Shown piece after piece: positions 1 to 12,800 of a stretch of DNA of 64,000 nucleotides. The translations under genes and the position numbers were made by a program. The notes beneath the pieces were generated by a model. The model was given only the letters and a program-made list of their open reading frames with translations, ran no database searches and was not told the origin of the DNA. This stretch comes from Arctopsyche grandis (lineage: Eukaryota; Arthropoda; Insecta; Trichoptera; Hydropsychidae), in NCBI RefSeq assembly GCF_051622035.1, contig NC_135365.1, positions 7,037,501-7,101,500 on the forward strand, written 5' to 3'. Within the stretch, counting starts at the first letter, position 1. Each line of letters begins with the position of its first letter.

Positions 1-26
1 TATATATTTGAAAGTATCGAGTATTT

Positions 27-1673
27 TTATTGGACGCCGAATCTTTTTATGTTCAACATGTCGCAGGTGACGTCGAATAGTTTCTTCTGCTTTTCTTCGT
101 TTTTCGAATACGCCGTCGAGTAACCCTCCTCGCAATTGCTGATATAATTACCGCCGGGTTGCTCCAACTCGGACGAAAAGCAGCAGTGGAGTACGGGTCT
201 GGCCCCTTCCTCGGGCGTCTTGAAGAGAATCTTCAGCTTGCCGGCCAGTTGGGTCTGCGGACACTTTGTCATCATATCGCTGGCCACTATGCCTGGATGA
301 GCCGCGTACGCTCGCACCGGAGCATCAGCGGCCAGCAGGAGTCGGTTAAGATGCCTCGTGAACATGAGCTGAAATTATTTAGTATACTCATAGTGTATAT
401 TATATATGTACGTAGCCGTTTGTTATGATACATATTTGGTCTTGGCAACTGATACATATATACATATGTATTGGATATATATGTACAAATATGGGTCTAC
501 TCTAAAGTATCTTAATAGGCTCAAACTAATCTAGTTGCGAAACAAGGGGAGGCGATGGAAATATCGATGCCCCGGGCGCACCGGATTTGAGGGCACCACG
601 AAGGCAAAATATATACATATATTTATTTATTGTCTTGTCATATTGTGTAATAACTTGGGTTCACCCTTAAAATAGCAATGTGAGCGGGGGACGAATTCAC
701 CAAAAAACATTTAAGTTTATTAGTGTTCTTCGTAATCAGTCTGTCGGACAAATATGATAAAAGTAGGCGGGGGGGGGGGGGGGGGGCAAAGAAATTTTTC
801 CTCAATGCTATTTACCAGGCGCTATTTACCTTCCTTACACCACTACTCATGCCATGTAATGCGTCAGAGACTCTTCTACACATGTAGGTTTAGGTGACTT
901 AAATTATCTAACACGATAGTGAGTATGTATGTATATAAGTGGATTTTATTGCTATTTGGAATGCCAGTGGAGCTTATTAACTTGCAAAGTGTAATGGAGG
1001 GGACAGCCTTCCACTCATCGTTATTTCAATTAACTTGACCCTTTGAGTGTTGACGCCTTTTCTATTGAAAGCCCCCCACGCTGAAAATTTCCAACTAGAA
1101 TTGTTTAGAAATCCAATAGAAAGCAGGTATAAAAGTTGTAGCTAATCCAAACAAACCCTATATAACTACCGCCGAGGATTTCGAGTTTTGTAAAGGTGTG
1201 TTTAGACTCTCTAATATATTTTGCAACAATATAAAATAAACAATAGAAGTCTATTAATGAATGTATTTTTCCAAAACTAGTTCGATCTTCTTCATTGTTG
1301 TTAAAATGTAATGCTCACAATCTAAATCCCAAGCCACAATCTAAAATACTCAGCAGTTAAGGATTTCCATCGATAAATTCTGCTATGGTTATAAATTCAG
1401 AAATTCGGTGTAAACCAGTCTTTATAAACATTGACACGGATTACACGACCTATGTTCAATGCATTTTTTTTCTATGCTACCTGGAAAGGCTTAACGGGTA
1501 GTATTCTTGTTTATTTTTTACATACTCAGCGTATTTCAGGCTCATGGACTTATTGGCAAAACGCCGATCGGCGCTGGTTAGCATTCAAAGGGTTAAAAAT
1601 AAGAAAGAATATACAAAGTCAGCGATGTTCTGATCAATAGGTATCGCGTATTGAGTTCATAACAAAGCTCAAT

Positions 1674-1734
<61 letters not shown>

Positions 1735-3092
1735 CGGACGCGATGTATGTGGGTATGTTTGTGGCGGATGCGTGGACAAGTATGGGGATTTAAAATACGC
1801 TGCGCGGAAACGTACACACATACACACATTCACGAAGACACACACACACAAACGTTCATTCATCATTTCGAACGGGTGAACGGGTTGGATCGACGAGTGT
1901 GTAATGCGCGCACTCAACTTTTTCTATTAATACGTGAGCACGCACGCCAATAAATTAACTTACATTATATTTATATATAACACTCGTTGTTTTACCCGGC
2001 TTCGCTCAGTATTTGTAATATAAACAGCGTAAACATGGCGAATCTAACAGTAAATATTCATTTATTTTGTTAATTAAATTAATTTGAATCGAAAAAAAAA
2101 TGATATTCAATCAATCGAATCGTCGTCGTCGAAAACTTTAACTTGTTTTCGATTCCCAGCCAAAAATACTTACAAAGTCTCTTTCGAAATTGTATATTAG
2201 ATATAACTTTAATTTAATTCATGTATCAATTCCAATTCGAAACCACCCGTTGAATTCAACGGGCACAACACTAGTGAATAATAGTAATCGAAATTTATAA
2301 TTCCAAATTACCTAAAATGAAGTGGTATAGCTATAGAGTGCTAAATATCAATTATGAAACGGCAAAAGGTCTTGTAATAAATACCTGAGCCAATTTAGAC
2401 CTAGCGTAAGCGTCCGTCGAATTGTACGACCTCTCCAAATTAATATCATCAAACTGAATCTCGGCGCCGTAATGAGCACAGGAAGCAACGTTCACAATCC
2501 GAGCACACCGACCAGACTCCCATCCCTTCTCCAGACGATCCATCATCAGATGAGTCAACAGAAAGTGGCCGACATAGTTAGTAGCCAACTGAGACTCGAA
2601 CCCGTCCTGCGTCAGATGAAAATCCCCATATATAATTCCAGCATTGTTCACCAACAAGTGCACTTTGGGATGTTTGCTCTTGACGACATCGGCGAACCTC
2701 CTGACTGACTCCATCGAGCTGACGTCCAGTTGGATCACATCGGCGCTCGCAGATGGAACCTCGCTTTTGATATCGGCGACCAGGGCTTTGCCGGCTTGCA
2801 CGTTTCTAACGCCGAGTATGACATGATAGCCGCTCTTGACTAAACCTCTCGAGACGTATTCTCCGATGCCTCGAGCTCCGCCGGTGACTATTGCGACTTC
2901 CCCGGTCCTCTTCGGCACATCTCCGAGTCTGTTTTTCCGCCTGTTTATGATGTCGGCTATCGTCGACATGGTTGCCATGCCAAAGTAGTTGATTTCATGC
3001 CGCATGTTTGTCAATATTGCACTCGTGATTCTATTACTCGTGAGTACAAAGTAGACTATTACAAAGACGACTGTCCAAATGAATAATGACAT
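27..3092 (-). CDS. DHRSX-like short-chain dehydrogenase/reductase, copy 1 (two exons)
   Basis: Two exons on the minus strand: 3092-2385 (236 codons) and 368-27 (113 codons plus stop), joined by a GT-AG intron in phase 0 (CAG|gtattt ... ttatttcag|CTCATG); predicted product 349 aa. The frame opens six codons earlier at GTG; I chose the first ATG (MSLFIW). Residues about 3-19 are a hydrophobic N-terminal anchor. The Rossmann loop TGGARGIG is at 70-77, NNAG at 149-152, catalytic Ser at 204 and YARSK (Tyr229, Lys233). The C-terminal half has HPGIVASDM and FKTPEEGA. From memory it resembles DHRSX (also WWOX/RDH11-type SDRs); human DHRSX is reported to oxidise and reduce polyprenol intermediates in dolichol synthesis at the ER. 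NAD(P)-dependent membrane reductase is well supported; the exact substrate is inference. First of three related units in the same orientation. Confidence 0.88.
1678..1730. repeat. (TA)n microsatellite
   Basis: About 26 uninterrupted TA units directly readable in the sequence. It produces spurious tyrosine/isoleucine-repeat open frames on the minus strand. Confidence 0.97.
1979..2275. repeat. Dispersed repeat of the ACCCGGCTTCGCTCGG type (family F), copy 1
   Basis: Begins ACACTCG then TTACCCGGCTTCGCTCAG, followed by TATTTGTAATATAAAC. The same start recurs at 14128 and, inverted, near 5400. The right end, with CCCGTTGAATTCAACGGG close to CACTAGTG, resembles the CACTAG-ended repeats at 7930 and 41102. 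No coding potential. Class is uncertain (Helitron-like or other non-autonomous DNA element). Confidence 0.6.
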
Positions 3093-4059
3093 TGTGCAAC
3101 GGACAATCACTCACCGTACGAGTCAAAGAGCAAATGCGTCCAGCGTATTTACTTGCGTTTATTTAAACAAAAATTAGGAATGGAGTGAGAATATCTACAT
3201 TAAAAATAATACTCGGCCTTGAATTATATGCCTAGTGTACATATATGCAGATCGATGTTTAACGAGTGGGCTTTTACGAGGAAGATGTTATTGAAGTTGA
3301 TGAATCAAGAGAGTTTTCCAATATAATTGACTCGAGTCCATTATTAACAAAATCCTTTATATTACATTTAAAAACTGATTACATGATTGAAGGCCTTCAT
3401 TTTATACATTTATTACTAACCGGATTGAAAATTACTAACGAAAAAAATTTTGTCAATGTTTCTAATACAAACAGTATATTCAGAGAAGAACCCGCTTTTT
3501 ATGAACCATTGTCAATTTTTTTTTTTATATAAACAACATACTTAAGCTACCAATAATATTTCACAATTACTGTCATTTCTATAATCTTTACGATTTCTAA
3601 TCAAACTCTTAATATATGTATTTTAGTCAGTGGTGTAGTGCTAAATAAAATAGAACCAAGGCGGTATTTAATTCTTATAATATTTTTTTTATATTTTGTA
3701 AAAGCTTCCATACTGCATCCTCTTCAAAATCTTTGATTTTTCGAACCCGTGTTTGTGTGTCAACAGCAACATTTGGCTTCAGCAATGTTAAAACCATATA
3801 TATATATACATATGTCAAAACCTATCAAATTTTAACATGTGAATTTAGAGATGACTATTAATTAAGCTGAGTTCCCATATTTTATCTATACTCAAGTGCG
3901 TATGGTCAATAGTTCAAAGAACATTTTCTTTCAAAGTTTTGGGTGGTTTTAGATAAAAAAAAAGACCATTTCATACGTACAATGTTCTATTATCTATACG
4001 AAATCCTATTGGTCGAGTGGCGGTGAAAGATATAGCATGTACGTTTTACCTAAGAATCT

Positions 4060-5645
4060 TCCTACAGCAGATGGCTGATTATAGTGTACATTTCGATCGT
4101 TCATGAACATACCAGTTTATTCATACACGAACTAAACTGGCCAGTTATAGTGTACAAAAAAGAAAAATTGACAAACGAACTAGTTTAATCATGCACTAAC
4201 TATTAGGCATCAAAAGTATTCTCACTCGTTTCTTACCCTGGGTTGCAATATTTTTATTATTATTTACAAGGCTTTTTTATTATTATTACAAGGTTTTTCT
4301 ATGTTTCACTTTGCTAATGATTCAGTCGAAATTCGTACATTCTTCAGATCGGTTTGATACTTTGCCATTTTGCGTGGTTTGCTCTCCGATATAAATTTAA
4401 ATCGCTTCTGATAGTTGGATGGTGAAAAATAATCGTAAAAAAGACATGTAACGACTCAAAAATTTTGAAAACGTTGACGTTTGATGACGAGTAGCCTTAT
4501 ATGTTTGATTCTCAGAGAAATGTTATAATAATAGAAGTGCCCTTTGGAATAAATTTCTTGTTTCAATACACGCTTAACGTTTCCATAGCTACGCAATATT
4601 GTACACGTATGCGTATACTAGCTGTCGCCAAGACGCTTTCATGAAAACTTTCATATACAATGTTAATTGAATAATATGTTACTTAAATAATCAATTTACT
4701 TATAAAAATGTATCCCATGTTGTTTATTGTGTGTTTTTGAATGCATCGTGCAATTTTTAACGATGAACTTGCCCGTTGCCCTTGTCCACAGAAGTTTTTA
4801 TCGGACATACGTCGACTACCAAGCATGAAATACGACTGATGCTAAAATTATTTAGGATTGTCTGTGGACAATCGTCACTTGACAACAATATAACGCTTAA
4901 AGCCACTTCTATTATTATTTATTTATTTAATAGTTTTGGACCATTGTGGCATTACAGGAAGAATCTAATGCGCCACAATGGCCTACATTTGAAAAAGATA
5001 TAAAAACATGATATAAAAACAAGTAAACTGTAAATAAAGGAAAAAAGCAAAAGCAGAAAACATATTATAAAATTTCTCTGCGCCCACTTGTCTAATCAGA
5101 TTTTAATTGTTTAAACGCTTATAACTTTATCTTTTTCACACTATATCTTATAAAATTTGAATTATAGGCTCTCGCTATTTCTCATATATAAATTTTTATC
5201 TTCACTAATCTGATATAATAATTCCGAAAGAGACTTTTTATGTATGTTTGTTTGGTTCGTAAAATCCGTGACGCTCAATAATAAATGAATATTCAAATTA
5301 ATTTAAATAAAATAAAACTATTCAAATAAATATAATCAAATGTTTACTATTAGATTAGCCATGTTTAAGCGGTTTATATTACAAATACCGAGTAAAACCA
5401 CTAGTATGTTATATAATTAATATTAACGGATACAGGAATGATAGCAACATTGTAATGCTGTTTCCGTAGGATTTCCCTTTTGAATACTTGACGTTTTGAC
5501 AGCTAAAAGTTTCACGCGACACCTGGTGTGTCTATTCGATAGCTTTTGACTGTTTGCACTTAAACTAAAACCAATAGTTCGTCTATGAACAAACTAATAA
5601 GTTCATAAATGAACCGGAGTGAACACTTTAACTGCAACATACACA
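4060..5645 (-). mobile_element. MITE of family E, inverted and split by an insertion of about 1.2 kb
   Basis: The intact family member is at 17247-17645. Here the two halves lie in reverse order: 5645-5436 matches its left half (TIR-like start, GGTGTCGCGTGAAAC), and 4251-4060 matches its right half (TGCAACCCAGGG, CGTTCATGAACATAC). The two halves meet at adjacent consensus positions, so the sequence at about 4252-5435 looks inserted. The insert contains an inverted copy of the ACCCGGCTTCGCTCGG-type repeat at about 5210-5412 and a short palindrome at 4938-4981. The rest of the region between the first two reductase units shows no gene. Confidence 0.6.
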
Positions 5646-5817
5646 CACAATACATGCGTATATGAAATGATTTAAAATTAATAAGACATACAAATTGACC
5701 TCCAAAAGCTCCATTCTATCTTTAAAATGTAAAACCTTTCCGAGGACACTTCACAGGCAGTAAAAGTGTAATAAACATCATGATAAATCGACTATATTCA
5801 ATATATATAAGACATAC

Positions 5818-6516
5818 CATTGCAAGTTTAGACTTGGAGTACGCCATGCTACTATTGTAATAGTGATTCGAGTTCAGATCTGCAAAATCCAACGAACAGC
5901 ATCTCACGTGAGCAATCGACGACAGGTTGACTATGCGAGCGCACTTTCCACAATCCTGGCCGCCATCCTTCAAACAATCCATCAGCAGATGAGTCAACAG
6001 AAAATGCCCCAGATAATTAACACCTATCTGCGACTCGAAGCCGTCGACCGTCAGACGAAAACCGACAAACCCAACCTCGGCATTGTTCACCAGCAAGTGC
6101 ACTTTGGGGTACTTGATTCGAATACCATCAACGAAACTCCTCACAGACTTCGCACAACCTAAATCGAGCTGAACGAATTCAACGGATCCGAGCAAATTCT
6201 CCGCCTCGATATCTCGGATTGAATGTTCACCATCTACGTTCAATGTGGCAACTATTACATGGTATCCGGAGTTTACTAATCCTCGTATTACGTGTCTGTT
6301 GACGCCTGTGACTATAGCCACATGTCCTTTCCTGATCGGTGTTTCTTTGAGCACGTTTTTCTTAGTTGTAAAATCCGATATGGTAAACAAAACATACAAT
6401 ACGCTGTCGTACACATAGTTGATGAAAAAATCAACGTTGTCGATATGAATAATGTCCGTGGCGAAGAATATAATAGTGACGACTATTACGAACACGTATG
6501 GCAATGAAGGTAACAT
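5818..6516 (-). CDS. DHRSX-like reductase, middle copy: lone 5' exon with lost cofactor loop (probable pseudogene or alternative exon)
   Basis: A 233-codon open exon ending at a donor (ATG|gtatgt) at the same place and phase as in both neighbouring copies. The frame opens at GTG; the first ATG gives MLPSLPYVFV, a hydrophobic N-terminus. It is clearly homologous to the neighbours (VNYLGHFLLTHLLMD, NLSS at 197-200, Tyr226 and Lys230 of YSKSK). However, the glycine-rich TGxxxGxG loop reads TGVNRHVIRGL, four residues shorter in frame, and NNAG is NNAE at 144-147. No 3' exon carrying the HPG...ISNC region can be read between 3110 and 5817. It could be a decaying duplicate, a non-catalytic paralogue, or an alternative 5' exon spliced to 368-27, which is in a compatible phase. 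The exon call is strong; its status is open. Confidence 0.62.
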
Positions 6517-7292
6517 TTTTATGTGTGGCACAAAGTATAATCGTAGTAGTGAAATTTAATTAAATTTTCATAATAAAAAGGAAATACAATTCAATATATA
6601 TGTAAATTCAATCCGATTTGAATCTCGGAGATGAATATACTAATGCAGTGATTGAATAGCTTCGTGAAAGATGAAATACATATCATTTGCACCGTCTACG
6701 AGTTGTTAATTGAGGTAAAGGTTTTTATAAATGAAGAATTTATTATCTTCGACACTTCGATAAATTCAAGGTTTTTGTAAAAAGTGAAATTACTGCAATG
6801 TTCATTAATTTGTATTGCAGGCTTGAGTCGTTAATAATGTGTTTTTTTTTTTTAGATTTATATACATATGTACATTGTGAATATTTAATTTCAATTTAAA
6901 AAAAAATTATAAAAAGAAAAAAATAAATGACGATTTATATAATGTGTCAATAATATGTATATATGAACATAATACAAAATACAGTCGTTATTATAAAATT
7001 ACATTTAAAATGACATACATACAAAGACTAATAACAAAAAAATTGTTGATAAAAAAAGGAGAAAAATGCAAATAATTAAAATGTTGCCATTTAAGAAGAT
7101 TGATTTGTCACGACAACTGATATTTAAAAATAAAAATAAAAAAGTATTAAAAGGCATATTACAATTACATGCATACTCATTCGCTTTTTTTTTAGTAAGT
7201 AAGCAAATAATTAGTCAAAAATTCATTTTGGTTTATAAAAAAAAACGTTGATTTATATCATCATTGTATATATGTATGTACATATATAATAT

Positions 7293-7480
7293 CGGTTCGG
7301 TGATTATTGGTCACAAAGCGCTCGCCCAAAAGTCACAGAAATTTCTCTAACGGAACATCTGGCAGCCGAAAAGTCCATCATACTAACGAGAACTCGAGTG
7401 CTAAATATTCCGTATTCGCGATTTTCATGGCAAAAATTGTCTTTTGGTCGATCGTAATGTGACTAATAATCCAATTACCA
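7293..7480. mobile_element. Foldback MITE family B, copy 1
   Basis: Starts GGTTCGGTGATTATT and ends with AATAATCCAATTACC. The core contains GGAACATCTGGCAGCC and GAGAACTCGAGTGC. Same architecture as the copies at 9179, 28987, 49940, 58903 and 59382. No coding capacity. Confidence 0.75.
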
Positions 7481-8643
7481 TAATATAGCTTTTCTGTGTG
7501 TCTGTGTAAGATAACGCTCGCCGTACTATATAATAGTCGTTTCTATTCGACATTTGTACGTCACAGCTAAACCTCTGCGTACAAATATAATACCAAAAGA
7601 AAAAACTTCTATATATACTGTTGGCTAAGATGGCACTAAGTCTCTGAGCAATTACCGCCATCTATTGAAAAATTATTCAATTAATTAAATTATTATTGGT
7701 GTTTTATATTGTTTATATTATAGTTGGGTAGTTTTTAGCATTTTTTTTTTTCATACTTAACAATTAAATATAAATATTAAATTAAAGATATTTCAAAGGT
7801 ATTTGAAAAAAATACGACTGGGGACGTATCGAACACAGGACCGGCACATTTATTTTAATTTGTTTGTATTCGATAACTTAATATGCCATAAACCATGCGA
7901 TGATATTCCATTGGGCAAAACACTAGTATATTATAATATAGAAAATAACCATCACATATGAATATGTATAGGAAAAAAAAATTTCAATATAAGTTAAGCC
8001 AATTGAATTCAAAGGTTTTTTCTGAATGTACGTAATAATAATCAACATTTTGTTTCACAAAATTTTATATTTATTACTGTATATTTTGTTTTAAATCAAG
8101 TGTCAATACATAACCTAAAATTATGGACGATGTTTAAATGTCAAATACAAAATGAATGCCAATATTTCGAGATTGATTCTATCAATGAATCAGATGTGAA
8201 AATATGATTTGAAAATAAACACACTTACAGCATCTCGTCATCATCTTTCTGACATTTGGAAATGAAACACAAACACAAACGTCAAAATATGTAAACAATA
8301 CTGAATGTCAAGTGCGACCACTGCACCCAATCGTATCATAATTATTTTTTTGTTGAACCAAATTAACAATCATAACAACCAATTACTTAAAATTGAAAAA
8401 AGGAATTAAATCAAATATCCATATAATAATAATAGCTTTTATTCCAGACGATGGGGAGAATAGTGCAATCCCCAACGCCCATATAAATAATATATAGATA
8501 ATAAAAAGAGTATTGAAAAATAGTAAACAAAAAATACATAGGTAAATATATAAATATTATTTATAATAAATAATAATAATTTAATGTCTATTCAAGGCAG
8601 TCGGTGGAGTAGTTCCATCCATCGAACGGATGCGGTGAATCCG

Positions 8644-9014
8644 CTCTAAAATCGCCAGACAAATTGAACGACAGATTAACGGACGGCTGCTTTAAGTGCA
8701 ATTCTCGTCTTCTCGAATGATAGATTGCACATCAGATGACGGTTTCGATGTGCACAGATGCAATTATTAAAATTGAGTTGGATCTTTCAGGCGAGTTTAA
8801 TAAGGCAAGATTCGATAAGTTCCGAATCTTGCCTTATTAAACTCGCCAGAAAGATCCAACTCAATTTTAATAATTACCATTTTAATAATTGCATCTGTGC
8901 ACATCGAAAAGTTACTCGTCATCTGATGTGCAATCTATCATTCGAGAAAACGAGAATTACGTTTAAAGCTGCTGTTCTGTTAATCTGTCGTTCGTTTGTC
9001 TGGCGATTTTAGAA
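8644..9014. mobile_element. Large foldback (hairpin) element with arms of about 170-190 bp
   Basis: The left arm (about 8644-8814) is the near-perfect reverse complement of the right arm (about 8823-9014), with a loop of only about 8 nt. The right arm carries a short extra direct repeat of ATTTTAATAATT type, plus scattered mismatches. The 84-aa open frame across it is a by-product of the palindrome. Confidence 0.85.
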
Positions 9015-9178
9015 TGGATGCACCAAACCCCCATCGAACATAAAATGAAGAATGCAAATATGAAAATATATATTTTAATAAGCAATAAATGCTATTATTA
9101 TTATTATCTAAACTAACATAATTAACCCAATTAATATATAGGTACTCTCTTTTTTCTCTTTCGACTCATCTTTCATAC

Positions 9179-9380
9179 GGTAAATGGATTATTCCGCAAA
9201 AATCGATGTCGCGCAAGTCACTAAAATCTCGATCACGGACCATCTGGCACTCGAGTTCACGTTAGTACAATATTTCGCGTGAAAGCTTTCGATTTATGGA
9301 GTTTTTGGGTGCCAGATGCTGCGTGTTCGAGATTTTAGTGACTTGCGCGAGATTGATTTTTGCGGAATAATCACCAAACC
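9179..9380. mobile_element. Foldback MITE family B, copy 2
   Basis: Terminal GATTATTCCGCAAAAATCGA pairs with TTTTTGCGGAATAATC at the other end. The subterminal CGCGCAAGTCACTAAAATCT is also inverted (AGATTTTAGTGACTTGCGCG). About 200 bp, no coding capacity. Confidence 0.8.
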
Positions 9381-9845
9381 CTTTCATACATCCACTTTGC
9401 GTCAACACATAGATTAGGATTAAAAAAACTCACCCACTTAAATGTTGAAATACAATTTATTTTTATTGTATGTGTGTTATGTCACACGTGTTAATGGGTT
9501 TTGCGAAGTCTGTGACAAATTTCACAAATATTTACTTTAACACATTTGATTTTCCTCGAGATGAACAAAAACAAAAATACATATGTAAATGTTACAGTGG
9601 TGAGCAAATTAACGATTTCACAAAGGCAAAGTATATATTAAATATTAAAAAACATGCAAAATAGTGTATACAATTAAATATAGGTATGTCTTGCATTTTT
9701 GCAATAGTTTATAGATTCAAAAACAACAAATTCTTTAAGTAAAATGATTTTATTCTTCATGCAATCTTTGATTTAACACGGGGGTCAAGACGTTGGCAAT
9801 ATTTGTCAAACAAAAACCACTTAAGTGTTGTATTGTGTAAATTAT

Positions 9846-12800
9846 TCATTCCAAAATACCAAACGACTTGATCTTGAGCATCTGACATGTGAGATCGTGC
9901 AGTCGATTTTGGTGTTCTTCGTTCTTGGAGAATGAAGTGGACCAGCCCTCTTGGCAGTTACTGATGTATGCCCCACCCCTGTTTTCCAATTCTGGTGATA
10001 TGCAACAGTATAGTATCGAGACTGAACCCGCCTCGGGACTCTTGAGGATTTTGCCCATCCATCCGAGGTTCTTGAACATGGGGGTCTTGTAGAACATGTC
10101 CGTAGCTACGAGGCCTGGATGAACTGCATAGCATTTCACGGGTGCTTTTTCAGCTTTGAGTATTCGCGTTAAGTGACGAGTTGACATCAACTGCAAAACC
10201 AAATAACATTTACATAACTTGGCAAACTCAGCTACAAAATATGTATAAAAAAGATGTTTTCTACGATTTGACATTTACATATGTATTTCAGATTATAATA
10301 AAACAGCAATCCAAATATGAATTTATATAATGGTATCGTTATTTTAGGCAAAAACCAAAACTTGACATAAATTTAAAGAATTCCAACTTCTGTTCGACAA
10401 ATGACGACTTTTTTTGGTTCAGAGACGAGATATGACTTTTCTTATAGATCTATGCTCAGTGAACACGAATCTGGTAATAAAAAATGTTGAGTGGCCCGAG
10501 ATTTATGTGTTTTTTAAATCGCAAGATTTTTCTATATCTTGGTGTTGTTCGGTCGATGTCTCTATTTTCAATTTCGATGTCAATTTTCTATTGAAACATG
10601 TTTATTGGGATAGTGTTCTGGCGACACAACACAAAACCGTGCTCCACCAGTACGAGTTTTTAGCTCGAAATTTTACCGATTTAAAATTCAGCACACTTCC
10701 AATTAACCCTTTTAAAGGAAAATAAAAAATAGTATGGCCAGAACACTATCTCAATAAACATGTTTCAATAGAAAATACTCAATATAAAATGGTATTAACA
10801 GTGGGAAAAAATCCCAAGTGAAAATACGTACTTTTGATTTTTGATTTGAACTGGACGACTACTTAGAGAGATTTGAAAGCTGAAAAGTACTACAAATGAA
10901 AGATAAAATAACCGACTATAGATTCCAATATTCATTTTGAACAGCAAATTGACAGATTTTGAGACATCGACTGAACACCACGATATAGAAAAATCGCGCG
11001 ATTTAAAAAACACATATATCTCCGAATCTCGAGCCAATCAACATTTTTTATTACCAGATTCGTGTTTACTGGGCATAGATTTATAAGAAAAGTTATATCT
11101 CGTCTCTGAACCATTTTTTGTGTCAAACAGTGTAATAGATACATCTAAATTACATAGCTTTCAAACAAAAAAAATCGGATGTGACCAACCTTTGACTTTA
11201 TCTATGTATTTGAGGAATATAAGGTCACAAAACAAAATTCGATTATTAAACATACATTCACGTTCATACATACCGGTTATGAGAGCATTTTCGATACAAA
11301 TTGAACGCAAATGTAGGGAAACTTACACAAGACAAAAGTTCTACTTCCGGTTGTCGGATTTTATTCAAAAAAATTTTATTACTTAAATTCACTATAATTA
11401 TTATACACATTAAATATCAAGAAAATATAAATAATTAAAAAGGTCAAAATAAAATAATGAAAAACTGTTTAAAAAAAAATACTACTTCCGATTTACGAAT
11501 TCTAACCAAAGCCTTATCAGCTCTAAGTTAGTACATAAAGAATACAAATATAAATTTTCAGTTTGATTCGTTCAGGGGTGTGGAAATAATCATGGTCACA
11601 ACATTTTTGATCTTTCTAAGAGGAAAAAATTCCTCTTCCGGTTTATTAAATTTAATGATTTCATTTTTATTTTTATCAAATTGATACGAGAATTATACTT
11701 GAATTTTTTCGTGAAGAGCACACATGTTTAAGAGATCGAAAAAAATAGCGGCAGAAAAATCGAACTTAAACATCTAGATATAAAATTTCAGTTCAATACA
11801 CAAAAAGGTTTCTGAGAAAAACACAAAAAACCTTGATTATCTATTGTAAAGTTACTACTTCCGGTATAAATATTAAGGTATAAAATTAATAATTTCTATT
11901 ACATGTGAAAAAAAATTCTGTCTGATTCGGTTATCGGTTTGGGAGATAATTTAATTGAAAAAAACAGGACAACTATAAGGTGAGGTACCATTTCCAGTCA
12001 ACTTAAAAATTTACGTCGTATAGATAAGAATTTCAGTTCTTACTAAGTTTCAGTTCGATAGGACTAACGGTGTTCAAAAAATCACCAAAATACACTCTCA
12101 CATAGACACACATTTTTTTCAAGATCATGAAAACGTGATCAGTGATCAATTCGAAGTTCGAATCAGTCAAATATCGAATTATTGTTACTACGTACATACA
12201 TAGTTAATGTAAAAACTACTCTAAAAATTGTATGGAACCTGCAAAATAACAAAAAAAACTTGCTAAGTTTAAAGGATACCATACCTGAGCGAGTTTGGAT
12301 CTAGCGTATCCTCCAACAGGATCGTGACACTTCTCCATGTTGATGTCGTCAAACCAAATTTCACTACAGTAATGGATACACGAGGACACGTTCACAATTC
12401 TGGCACACTCTTTGCTATTTTCACCAGCTCTCTTCAAATTGTCCATAAGCAAATGAGTCAAATAAAAATGACCCAAATAGTTGGTGGCCAGTTGAGACTC
12501 GAACCCATCTTCGGTGAGCTTGAAGTCAGCAAAAAGGACACCAGCATTGTTTACGAGAATGTGTATCTCAGGATGCAGCTTCTTGACTTCATCGGAGAAC
12601 TTCTTCACCGACTTCATAGACGAAACGTCAAGCTTCATGACGACCATGCTGCGATCGGCCGTTTTAACACTTTCGCTTTTAACTTTCTCCTTGAACTTTT
12701 CTCCAGCTTCGATGTCCCTCACGGCTATAATGACATGCACTCCAGCCAAGTACAAACTCTTGACAACTTCAGCTCCCATTCCTCGAGATCCACCGGTGAC

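Larger units (their letters stand above)
369..2384 (-). other. Intron of DHRSX-like copy 1, with repeats
   Basis: About 2 kb intron with no coding exon visible. It contains a run of 18 G at 769-786, a long (TA)n microsatellite near 1678-1730 followed by CA/TG-rich sequence, and an element of the ACCCGGCTTCGCTCGG type at about 1979-2275. Short open frames here are simple-sequence artefacts. Confidence 0.7.
6517..9845. other. Intergenic region with MITEs; no gene seen
   Basis: Between the second and third reductase units. AT-rich, with family B foldback elements at 7293-7480 and 9179-9380, a long hairpin element at 8644-9014 and a CACTAG-ended repeat remnant near 7850-7930. Open frames here are short and lack recognisable motifs. 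Confidence 0.6.

Noticed and set aside
1593-1953. Overlapping open frames rich in Tyr/Ile and Cys/Val
   Set aside because: They come from the (TA)n and CA/TG microsatellites and have no domain features.
3266-3532. 88-aa open frame on the plus strand upstream of reductase copy 1
   Set aside because: Very AT-rich, no recognised motif, no splice or promoter support; consistent with chance.
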